Assembly: GCA_904387305.1 (NCBI GenBank)
Contig: CAJFLB010000022.1
Coordinates: 1-54,375, forward strand
Direction: 5' to 3'
Source of the DNA: an uncultured Clostridia bacterium
GTDB taxonomy: Bacteria > Bacillota > Clostridia > TANB77 > CAG-508
DNA length: 54,375 nt
Shown piece by piece: positions 26,880 to 34,923 of the stretch (positions within the stretch are counted from its first letter, which is position 1; each line of letters starts with the position of its first letter). The notes below the pieces were generated by a model. It did not search any database and had not been told where the DNA came from. It saw only the letters and a program-made list of their open reading frames with translations. A program made the position numbers and the translations under genes.

Positions 26880-27722
26880 ATGAGAGAAATAAAAGGGAAT
26901 GGAATAAGAAATATTATACATACGAATATTTGTATTATATTGATGATATTAGTTGTATTAATTCTTACCATTGTATATAAATATGTTACATATAAAAAAG
27001 AAGTACAAGCCTCATTAGAAACAAGTATAAATGTAGAAGAATTATATAATACAACAAATAGGGAAGAAGATAATGTAAAAGAAGAGGAAAATAAAAAAGA
27101 AAAAGATATTGATAGCAGCACATCTGATTGGGAATTATTATTAGTAAATAAAAATCATAAAATTCCAGAAGGATATATAGTAGAATTAGAAGAGGTAGAA
27201 GTGGGACATCAAGTAGATAAAAGAATTGCAGAACCTTTAAAACAAATGTTAGCTGATGCTAGAAAAGAAGGATTGTCACCTCTTATTTGTTCAAGTTATC
27301 GAACAAATACCAAACAACAAAAGTTATATAATAACAAAGTTAGAGAATATGAAAGATGTGGATGTAGTTCTGAAGAAGCAAAAGAATTTGCATCTTATTG
27401 GGTAGCAATTCCAGGAACAGGAGAACATGAAACAGGATTGGCAGTTGATATTGTATCTAGAGATTATCAAATATTAGATGAGAAACAAGAACAGACAGAG
27501 GTACAAAGATGGTTAATAGATAATTCATATAAATATGGATTTACTTTAAGATATCCAACAGATAAAAAAGATATTACGATGATAAATTATGAACCATGGC
27601 ATTATCGATATGTTGGAATTGATAATGCAACATATATGAAGGAACATGATATGTGCTTGGAAGAATATATTGATTATTTAAAGCAATTCGAAGAAGAGGA
27701 ATATAATGAAATTGTTTCATAA
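26880..27722 (+). CDS. VanY-type D-alanyl-D-alanine carboxypeptidase (M15B)
   Basis: 280 residues: an N-terminal membrane anchor (residues about 17-37), an acidic linker, then an M15B zinc peptidase domain. Zinc ligands are visible in GEHETGLAVD (His183, Asp190) and EPWHYRY (His241, with the catalytic Glu238). PLICSSYRTNTKQQ is the usual arginine segment. It trims the terminal D-Ala from peptidoglycan pentapeptides outside the membrane. No van regulatory genes are nearby, so a housekeeping cell-wall role is more likely than vancomycin resistance. A strong terminator follows. Confidence 0.9.
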   Translation: MREIKGNGIRNIIHTNICIILMILVVLILTIVYKYVTYKKEVQASLETSINVEELYNTTNREEDNVKEEENKKEKDIDSSTSDWELLLVNKNHKIPEGYIVELEEVEVGHQVDKRIAEPLKQMLADARKEGLSPLICSSYRTNTKQQKLYNNKVREYERCGCSSEEAKEFASYWVAIPGTGEHETGLAVDIVSRDYQILDEKQEQTEVQRWLIDNSYKYGFTLRYPTDKKDITMINYEPWHYRYVGIDNATYMKEHDMCLEEYIDYLKQFEEEEYNEIVS

Positions 27723-27780
27723 GATAGGTATATGTCTATATGGTCAAGATAAAAGTCGAGTTTTCTTATACATATATAAA

Positions 27781-27817
27781 AAAAGTACAATAATATGATT
27801 TTATTGTACTTTTTTTG
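27781..27817 (+). terminator. Terminator after the VanY gene
   Basis: Perfect AAAAGTACAATAA / TTATTGTACTTTT, followed by further Ts. Confidence 0.88.
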
Positions 27818-27879
27818 TTGTAATCTAATAATTGTTATGATAGAATTTTTTTGAAATAGAAATAGGTAAGGTGATTTAA

Positions 27880-29032
27880 ATGGAAAAAAATAAAATAGTT
27901 TTACCAGATTATGAAAATAGCATTTTAAACCTAATAAATTCTATATTACACTATTATCATGTTGAAACAAAATATAATGGACTTGACGTATTAAACAAAA
28001 AATTAGAAAAACAGTATCAAAATATTGTATTAATTATTTTAGACGGAATGGGAGAAAATATATTAGATGCAAGTTCTCCAAATGGATTTTTAAAAAGGCA
28101 TCAAGAAAGAAAAATAACTTCTGTTTACCCTTCTACAACTACAGCAGCAATGACTACATATTATTCTGGAAAACCACCTATCGAAACTCGGATGGATAGG
28201 TTGGTCTCAATATTTTAAAGAATATGGACGTAGCATTGATGTTTTGCCAAACCGTGATTCTTATACAGGAGAAATCTATAAAGATGCTAAAATAAATGTG
28301 CATGATTTAATTAACTATATATCTATATATGAGCAAATAGAAAAAGCATCAACAGATGTTAAAGCTTATGATATTAATCCTTCTCATTGTGTATCTAGGA
28401 GCAAACGAAATATTAATGCAGACACAATAGATATTTTATGTGATTCCATAGAGGCAATATGTAAAAATCCAGATAAAAACTTTATTTTAGCCTATAATGA
28501 TAATCCAGACGGTTTGTTACATCAATATGGTTGTCAATCTAAGGAAGTGAAAGAATTTGTTTTAGATACAGAAAAGAAAATAGAAAATTTATATGATAAA
28601 TTATTAGATACCAATACCTTATTAATTATTTCTGCAGATCATGGCCATAAAGATATAGAAAAGGTGTATGATATTTTATATATGGAAGATATTCAGGATT
28701 GTTTAATGCTTCCACCTAGCATAGAATCTAGATGTACTACTTTTTGGGTTAAAGATGAAAAGAAAACAGAATTCGAACGATTATTTAAAGAGAAATTTGG
28801 AGAAGATTTTATATTATATACAAAAAAAGAATTTTTAGAAAGGAATATGCTAGGATTTGGAAATAAACATAAAAAGGTAGATGATTTTATTGGAAATTAC
28901 ATTTCGTTGTCTATTAGAGGTGCAAGCTTTAAGTTAGGCACTTATATAAGCAAAGAAAAACCAGAAAAGAAGTCAGCTCATTGTGGGTTGTCGTGTGAAG
29001 AAATGGAAGTTCCTTTAATTATTATCCAGTAA
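27880..29032 (+). pseudogene. Alkaline-phosphatase-superfamily phosphodiesterase, frameshifted
   Basis: One gene of about 384 codons read in two frames. The first (27880-28218) holds VLIILDGMGENIL, a metal-binding Asp, and SVYPSTTTAAMTTYYSGKPP with the nucleophile Thr. Removing the C at 28189 turns IETRMDRLV into IETGWIGWSQYFKEYGR and continues to 29032, where SADHGHKD supplies further metal ligands. The family is type I phosphodiesterase/nucleotide pyrophosphatase-like. AGGTGAT precedes ATG. The rest of the sequence is undamaged, so this is a recent lesion or an assembly error. Confidence 0.8.
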
Positions 29033-29062
29033 ATAAAATTAAATAATGGAAAGGTAAAGGGT

Positions 29063-29872
29063 ATGTATAAAATTATTTTTATTGATATAGATGGAACATT
29101 AAGAAATGATAGAAAGGAAATAACAGAAAAAACTAAAGAAGCGATACATAAAGTTGTAGAAAAAGGAATATATGTAGTCGTCTGTTCGGGAAGACCTGGA
29201 AAATATGTAGAAGAGATAAGCAAAGAAGCATTAGCAAGTAGATATGTGATTGGGTGTAATGGAGGAGAAATCTATGATTATAAAGAAAAGAAAACTATAT
29301 ATGTAAATGTTTTAGAAAATGAAGAAGTAATAACATTATGGCATATGGCTGAAAAATATGATGTGCAGCTTATCATGATTTCTAATGGAAAAAGAATTGT
29401 AAGAAAGCAAACAGATGATGAAACAGATATTATTTTAGAAGAATTAATAGAAAATTTTGTAATAAATAATCCAGTTACACAATGCGTTTTTTCAAGTATG
29501 GAATTGGAAAGTATACAAAGTATTAAAGAAGAAATAAACTTAAAAAATTTAGGAATTGTTAATTTATCAAAATGTTTAATAAATAATGAGCTACCAAAAG
29601 AAAAGCCCTTTTTCCTAGACGTTACTTGTAAAGGTACAAGCAAAGGAGATGCAATTAAAAAATTGTGTGAATATTTAAAAATAGATTTAAAAGATAGTGT
29701 AGCATTAGGAGATAGTTATAATGATTTAAGCATGTTTGAAGTTGTAGGACATTCTGTTGCTATGGGAAATGCGCCAGAAGATATAAAAAGAATTGTAGAC
29801 GAAGTGACAGACACCAATAATGAAGATGGTGTAGCAAAGTTTTTAGAAAAACTAAATAAAGAGGTGTTGTAA
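29063..29872 (+). CDS. Cof-type HAD phosphatase
   Basis: A 269-residue HAD-IIB (Cof-like) hydrolase with all motifs: DIDGTL (Asp8, Asp10), motif II in CSGRP, a C2 cap, a Lys before motif IV, and GDSYNDLSMFE. These cytosolic enzymes dephosphorylate sugar phosphates, FMN or PLP. It lies 30 bases after the broken phosphodiesterase and 1 base before the next gene, so it is probably in an operon. It is one of three such paralogues in 4.5 kb. Confidence 0.92.
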   Translation: MYKIIFIDIDGTLRNDRKEITEKTKEAIHKVVEKGIYVVVCSGRPGKYVEEISKEALASRYVIGCNGGEIYDYKEKKTIYVNVLENEEVITLWHMAEKYDVQLIMISNGKRIVRKQTDDETDIILEELIENFVINNPVTQCVFSSMELESIQSIKEEINLKNLGIVNLSKCLINNELPKEKPFFLDVTCKGTSKGDAIKKLCEYLKIDLKDSVALGDSYNDLSMFEVVGHSVAMGNAPEDIKRIVDEVTDTNNEDGVAKFLEKLNKEVL

Positions 29873-29873
29873 A

Positions 29874-30311
29874 TTGGTAACAAAATTAGATAAAGAATTA
29901 GAGATTATTAAAGGTGAGAAAAATGTAGAATTGCCAAAAGATATATTAGGAAAAATAGAAAGTTTTTGGCAAAAACAAGTAGAAATAAATCCTCATTTAT
30001 TTAATGGAGAAGTATGGAGTGTTACTAATTTTGAAGAATTAGAAGATAAATTTAGATTGACTGTTCAAAAAACCAATTATGCCCATTATTTATATGATGA
30101 ACGAGTAGGTTTAGAAGAAAAATTTGCATGTTTTAACCTAAATGGTGGAATACTATTAGAAACAATTGATAAAAAATATATTCTTGGAGAAATGAATGAA
30201 ACAACTTCTTATCCAAAAGTCTTACAAATTAGTGGAGGGAATCTTGATCAAAACGATATAAAAAAAGACGGATCAGTTGATTTAATCGGAATCCTAAAAG
30301 ACCATATTTAA
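29874..30311 (+). CDS. N-terminal half of a Nudix-associated protein, probably truncated
   Basis: 145 residues from TTG 29874. The segment NPHLFNGEVWSVTNFEE, then NYAHYLYDERVGLEE and SYPKVLQISGGNLD matches the region that precedes a Nudix box in a family of about 200-residue Nudix-like proteins. Here the sequence ends SVDLIGILKDHI, just where the helix with the REUXEE residues should begin. It therefore lacks catalytic residues. I read it as a truncated gene; a functional short form cannot be excluded. Confidence 0.6.
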   Translation: MVTKLDKELEIIKGEKNVELPKDILGKIESFWQKQVEINPHLFNGEVWSVTNFEELEDKFRLTVQKTNYAHYLYDERVGLEEKFACFNLNGGILLETIDKKYILGEMNETTSYPKVLQISGGNLDQNDIKKDGSVDLIGILKDHI

Positions 30312-30406
30312 GAGATTTACTGTATATGGATAGTATTGAGTGATAAGAAAAATAAGGAGAGATATATGATACATATATTAGTATATGAATTAGGAGGGGG
30401 AATCAT

Positions 30407-31267
30407 ATGTATAAAATGATTTGTTTAGATTTAGATGGTACTGTACTAAATGATCGCAAAGAAATTAGTAAAGAGAATATAAATCTTATCAGAAGAGCAA
30501 GTAATGAAAAAGGAATTATATGTGTATTTGCAACTGGTAGACCACTAGAGTACGTAGATGCAATATGCAATTCATTTGATAGCTTTTTGACTAATTATAT
30601 AATTGCAAGTAATGGTGCTATTATAAAGGATAATAAAAATAATGAAGTTATTTATAAAGCTTCTATTACAAACGCGGAAATATTAGATCTTAAGAATATC
30701 TTTTTTGAGGAAAATGCAGATTATATGATAGTTTATACAGATACACAACAAATAATGAGAGAAGCAAGAAACATCAAGGCATTAAAAGATTCAGCAATAA
30801 TAGTGAATAAAAAAGATTCAGAACTTAAAAATATAGAAGAGGCAACAAAAAACAATCCTAATCTTTCAAGCTTGTTATGTATGATAGGAGGAGATATTTC
30901 AGTATTAGAAAACATTATTTCCAGATTAAAAGAAATAAAAGGGCTAGAAACACCTGGTATTGGTAATTATTCACATAAAACAGAAACATACTCATTTGAA
31001 TCTAAATTTATTGATGTCATGAAACAAGGTTGTAGTAAAAAAAATGCTATATATTTTTTGGCGGATAAATTAAAAATAAAAAAAGAGGAAATCATTGTAA
31101 TGGGAGATGGAAGCAATGATTTATCAATGTTTGAATGTGCAGGATTAAAAATAGCGATGGAAAATGCTGAAGAAAAATTAAAAGAGAAGGCAGACTTTAT
31201 TACAGCAAGTAATAATGATGATGGTGTTGCAAAAGCAATTCAAAAATTTGTATTTAACGAAATATAA
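30407..31267 (+). CDS. Cof-type HAD phosphatase
   Basis: 286 residues, HAD-IIB family: CLDLDGTVLND (Asp8, Asp10), FATGRPLEY, the variable cap, then KKNAIYFLADKL and GDGSNDLSMFE as the Mg-binding motif. TAGGAGGGGG precedes ATG. It is separate from the first paralogue (different cap sequence), so the substrate probably differs. Confidence 0.92.
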   Translation: MYKMICLDLDGTVLNDRKEISKENINLIRRASNEKGIICVFATGRPLEYVDAICNSFDSFLTNYIIASNGAIIKDNKNNEVIYKASITNAEILDLKNIFFEENADYMIVYTDTQQIMREARNIKALKDSAIIVNKKDSELKNIEEATKNNPNLSSLLCMIGGDISVLENIISRLKEIKGLETPGIGNYSHKTETYSFESKFIDVMKQGCSKKNAIYFLADKLKIKKEEIIVMGDGSNDLSMFECAGLKIAMENAEEKLKEKADFITASNNDDGVAKAIQKFVFNEI

Positions 31268-31367
31268 TTCCATATGGATTACATGTTTTAAGATTGCTAA
31301 ACTATCTTTAGCATCTTTTGGAGCAAGAATCGTTTAAATTAAGATACAATAAAGTTTTGGATTTTAA

Positions 31368-31577
31368 AACATTAATTTAAGTATAGAAAATATAGAAACT
31401 ACAGAAATAAAATATTTTTCATTAGATGATTTGCCAAATAATTTAGCAGAGGAAAAGACAAATAAAGAACAAATTGTAATGTGTTTTAAAGCTTATGAAG
31501 ATAAAGATTGGCAAATTACTTCAAGGCATTTTACGATGTTTTTAAACTTTCACTTAGTGATAACTGTAAAAAAATAA
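31368..31577 (+). pseudogene. C-terminal remnant of a Nudix hydrolase
   Basis: An open stretch with no start reads ETTEIKYFSLDDLPNNLAEE, then KEQIVMCFKAY and KDWQI, ending at TAA 31575-31577. This is the standard C-terminus of Nudix enzymes carrying an N-terminal Nudix_N_2 region. The catalytic part is missing. It is unlikely to be the other half of the gene at 29874, whose family differs. Confidence 0.6.
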
Positions 31578-31821
31578 AGTGTTATGATAGAATGAAAATG
31601 CTTAATTAAGATTCATTGAGTTATTATAAAAATAAACTATTGAGAGGATGAAAAATATATTTTTAGAGAATATGTTGAAGGGAGAAATAATAAAGGAACA
31701 TATGTGCTAAAGAATCTAGATTGTATAAATTCAATTAAAAAAATAAATAAACTTAATTTGGCTGTAACCAAACAAAACCATAATCCATAAAATATATAAA
31801 AATGAAAGGAGACTATGTTTT
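31578..31821 (+). other. Degraded intergenic region
   Basis: Contains a ribosome site and ATG (about 31644-31650) giving only 20 codons. Another frame is open to TAA 31788-31790 (EGRNNKGTYVLKNLDCINS segment). It looks like a decayed small gene of unknown origin. Confidence 0.35.
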
Positions 31822-32512
31822 ATGGATTATGAATTAATGATGAATGGAAATGCCAAAATAGGACAACGAGCACCAGAATTTGAAGCGAATACAACGATGG
31901 GGAGAGTATCATTAAATGATTATACACGGTCAATGGCTAATTTTGTTTTCTCATCCAGGAGACTTTACCCCAGTATGCACAACAGAAATGATTGCATTCA
32001 CTAAGGCACATACATATTTTAAACAATTAAATACAGAATTGTTAGGCCTAAGTGTAGACAGTAATTCTTCACACTTAGCATGGGTATATGATATATACTG
32101 TAGAACAGGTATAAAAATATCTTTTCCAATTATTGCCGATAGAAACGGAGAAATTGCCAGAAGATATGGCATGATTTCAAATGATATTAGCAACACAGAA
32201 ACTGTTAGAAATGTTTATATTATAGATGACAAGGGGATTATTAGAACCATTTTAATCTATCCAATGAATGTAGGAAGGTTTATACCAGAAATTCTCAGAG
32301 TTGTGCAAGCATTACAAATGGCAGATTGTGCACAAGGTTCAACCGCAGCAAACTGGATTCCTAATCAACCAGTCATTGTTTCGCCACCAAAAACATATGA
32401 AGAACTTGTAGAACGTGTAAGTGAAATAGAGAATAATAGAAATGGAATTAGTTGGTATTTAAGCTTTAAAGAACCACCTGAGAATTGTATAAATGATACA
32501 TGTGATACATAA
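31822..32512 (+). pseudogene. Peroxiredoxin (Prx6/1-Cys-like) with a one-base frameshift
   Basis: One gene read in two frames. ATG 31822 (behind AAAGGAG) gives KIGQRAPEFEANTTMGRVSL and NDY, then loses frame. Removing the A at 31924 gives [20 protein letters not shown] followed by C, the peroxidatic-cysteine block. It continues normally through FPIIADRNGEIARRYGM to a C-terminal dimerisation domain ending INDTCDT. Length (about 229) fits AhpC/TSA Prx6-like enzymes that reduce H2O2. Every other feature is intact, so the lesion is recent or an assembly error. Confidence 0.85.
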
Positions 32513-32520
32513 TTTTTAAG

Positions 32521-32560
32521 AAAGTAAGTTTGATGTTTTTTATTCAACTTACTTTTTTCT
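32521..32560 (+). terminator. Terminator after the peroxiredoxin gene
   Basis: AAAGTAAGTT (32521-32530) pairs with AACTTACTTT (32546-32555), followed by TTTCTTT. Confidence 0.75.
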
Positions 32561-32716
32561 TTGCAAAAAATAGATTATATTCGATAAATATTTAAAAAAA
32601 CTTGTATATGGACAAGAAAATGTGACATAAGATACAAATATTGGTTAAGATAGTTTGATAATTAAAAAAAGTTCTTTGAAAAAATGTGCAAAATCCAGCA
32701 AAAGTCATTTGATTTT

Positions 32717-32746
32717 TTGTAATTATATTGAAAAGAAGAGTATAAT
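32717..32746 (+). promoter_or_regulatory. Promoter of the third HAD gene
   Basis: TTGTAA 32717-32722 and TATAAT 32741-32746 with an 18-bp spacer, 54 bp before the ATG. Confidence 0.55.
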
Positions 32747-32800
32747 ATTATAAAATTAAAAATAATAAAGTAATCAAAATTTCAAAAAATAGGAGAAAAA

Positions 32801-33568
32801 ATGAACAAATTATTAGTTTTAGATTTAGATGGAACCTTATTAAGAAATGACAAAACTGTATCAGAAGAAACGGTAAATACTTTGATAGAATTTGAAAATA
32901 GAAATAATAAAATTATATTTGCAACAGCAAGGCCACCAAGGGATGCCTATAAATATGTACCTTCAAAACTAAAAAACAATCCGATTATTTGTTATAATGG
33001 TGCATGTATTATTAATCATAAAGAAATATTATACAAAAAAGAAATGTCAAGAGATACTGTATATAAGATAATAGATGAATCAGAAAAATTAGGATATCAT
33101 CAAATATGTTTTGAGATTGATGACAAATTATATTCAAATTTTGACATTGCTGATTTTTTCGGAAAAGTCCCAACAGAAATAGTAGATTTAACAAAATTAA
33201 ATATGAAAACAGCATATAAAGTCATTATTTGTAATAAAGATTCAATATCACAAGATTTTCTTACTGTTTTGCCAAATACATGTAAAGGAATCGTAACAGA
33301 TAATGGAAGATTGTGCCAAATTATGGATCAAGAAGTATCTAAATGGAATAGTATACAATCATTAATCAAAACATGGAATATAAAAGATGAAGACATTATC
33401 GCATTTGGAGATGATTACAATGATTTAGACATGATTAAACATGCAGGAATTGGTGTTGCTATGGGAAATGCAGAAAAGGTTGTGAAAGAATCTGCTAATT
33501 TTGTAACAGATACCAATATGAATGAAGGTGTTGCCAAATATTTAAAAGAACATATTCTCCCAAAATAG
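32801..33568 (+). CDS. Cof-type HAD phosphatase
   Basis: 255 residues, HAD-IIB family: LDLDGTLLRND, FATARPPRD, Lys in SKWNSIQSLIKTW and GDDYNDLDMIKHAGIGVAMGN. TAGGAG precedes ATG. It is the third paralogue in the region. The shorter cap distinguishes it from the two upstream. Probably a housekeeping sugar- or nucleotide-phosphate phosphatase. Confidence 0.92.
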   Translation: MNKLLVLDLDGTLLRNDKTVSEETVNTLIEFENRNNKIIFATARPPRDAYKYVPSKLKNNPIICYNGACIINHKEILYKKEMSRDTVYKIIDESEKLGYHQICFEIDDKLYSNFDIADFFGKVPTEIVDLTKLNMKTAYKVIICNKDSISQDFLTVLPNTCKGIVTDNGRLCQIMDQEVSKWNSIQSLIKTWNIKDEDIIAFGDDYNDLDMIKHAGIGVAMGNAEKVVKESANFVTDTNMNEGVAKYLKEHILPK

Positions 33569-33646
33569 AATACAAACAAAAAATTTTCACATAATAATAG
33601 TATGAACAAAAATCATGTTCATATACAAATTTTTGGAGGTAATAAA

Positions 33647-33814
33647 ATGGAAGGAAATCAAAAAATACATTGTACTGTAGGTACTTGTAAATATAATGAA
33701 ACAAATCAAAATTTATGCAAGTTACAGGCAATTCAGGTAGAACCAACGAAAAATTGTAATACAAAACAACCAGAAGAATCTATGTGTTCAAGTTATATTT
33801 ATGGGAAGGAATAA
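33647..33814 (+). CDS. DUF1540 small cysteine-rich protein
   Basis: 55 residues from ATG 33647 behind GGAGG; an in-frame ATG at 33602 has no ribosome site. The pattern HCTVGTCKYNETNQNLCKL...C...C is the DUF1540 domain, a small Cys-rich metal-binding fold found in Clostridia, often in spore or stress proteins. Role unknown. Confidence 0.82.
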   Translation: MEGNQKIHCTVGTCKYNETNQNLCKLQAIQVEPTKNCNTKQPEESMCSSYIYGKE

Positions 33815-33833
33815 TTTTTCTTCTCATTTTTTC

Positions 33834-33862
33834 TTGACATATCTGTAAATTAGAAATAAAAT
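33834..33862 (+). promoter_or_regulatory. Promoter of fba
   Basis: TTGACA 33834-33839 and TAAAAT 33857-33862 with a 17-bp spacer. Confidence 0.7.
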
Positions 33863-33910
33863 AACCTTAGCAAAATCAATAGGGGAAACCCAAAAAAAGG
33901 AGGAAAAGAT

Positions 33911-34840
33911 ATGTTAGTTACAACAAAGGAAATGTTTGAAAAATCAATGAAGGAAGGATTTGCAGTAGGTGCATTTAATGTAAATAATATGGAAATTGTA
34001 CAAGCAATTACAGATGCAGCTCATGAAACACAATCACCAGTTATTTTACAAGCATCATCAAGTGCAATAAAATATGCAAGAGTTGGATATTTAATGAAAA
34101 TGGTACAAGCAGCAGTAGAACAATATCCAGAAGTTCCAATTGCTCTTCATTTAGACCATGGACCAGATTTTGAAACAGCAAAAATGTGTATTGACAATGG
34201 ATTTACATCTGTTATGATAGATGGTTCAAAATATGATTTTGAAGAAAATGTAGCGCTAACAAAACAAGTTGTAGATTATGCACATTCTAAAGGTGTTGTT
34301 GTTGAAGCAGAACTTGGTAAATTAGCAGGTATAGAAGATGATGTTAATGTAGCAGCATCTGATGCTATGTATACAGATCCAGCGCAAGCAGAAGAATTTG
34401 TAAGAAGAACAGGTTGTGACTCTTTAGCAATTGCTATAGGAACAAGTCACGGAGCATATAAATTTAAAGGTGAAGCAAAATTAAGATTTGATATCTTAAA
34501 AGAAATTAAAGAAAGAATACCAAATACACCTATTGTATTACATGGTGCTTCAACAGTTATACCAGAGTTAGTTGAAATGTGTAATCAATATGGAGGAAAT
34601 ATCCCTGGAGCAAAAGGTGTACCAGATGAAATGTTACATGAAGCAAGTGTATCTGGTGTTTCTAAAATTAATGTAGATACAGATTTAAGATTAGCTATGA
34701 CAGCAGGAATTAGAAAAGTATTTGTAGAAGATCCAAGTGCATTTGATCCTAGAAAATACTTAACACCAGCAAGAGACTTAATAAAAGAAACAGTTGCTCA
34801 TAAAATGAGAGATGTTTTTGGTTCAGCTGGTAAAATATAA
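33911..34840 (+). CDS. fba: Class II fructose-1,6-bisphosphate aldolase
   Basis: A zinc-dependent aldolase of glycolysis/gluconeogenesis that splits FBP into DHAP and G3P. The 309 residues show GAFNVNNMEIVQAI, the zinc and catalytic segment LHLDHGPDFETA, VEAELGKLAGIEDD, the zinc-binding GTSHGAYKF, LHGASTV with its His, and KINVDTDLRLA. Codon use is strongly AT-biased with few rare codons, as for a highly expressed gene. It has its own promoter, an AAGGAGG ribosome site and a terminator. Confident. Confidence 0.96.
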   Translation: MLVTTKEMFEKSMKEGFAVGAFNVNNMEIVQAITDAAHETQSPVILQASSSAIKYARVGYLMKMVQAAVEQYPEVPIALHLDHGPDFETAKMCIDNGFTSVMIDGSKYDFEENVALTKQVVDYAHSKGVVVEAELGKLAGIEDDVNVAASDAMYTDPAQAEEFVRRTGCDSLAIAIGTSHGAYKFKGEAKLRFDILKEIKERIPNTPIVLHGASTVIPELVEMCNQYGGNIPGAKGVPDEMLHEASVSGVSKINVDTDLRLAMTAGIRKVFVEDPSAFDPRKYLTPARDLIKETVAHKMRDVFGSAGKI

Positions 34841-34866
34841 AGAATTAACATATTATACGGACAAAA

Positions 34867-34905
34867 ATGATATAGGAATAAGTTATTATTCCTATATCAT
34901 TCATT
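34867..34905 (+). terminator. Terminator after fba
   Basis: Perfect 15-bp stem ATGATATAGGAATAA / TTATTCCTATATCAT with a 4-nt loop, then TCATTTATA. Confidence 0.75.
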
Positions 34906-34923
34906 TATATATGGGGGATAAAA

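Noticed and set aside
26880..27722. Vancomycin-resistance locus around the VanY-type gene
   Set aside because: No vanRS, vanH, ligase or vanX-like genes nearby; VanY-like carboxypeptidases are common housekeeping enzymes.
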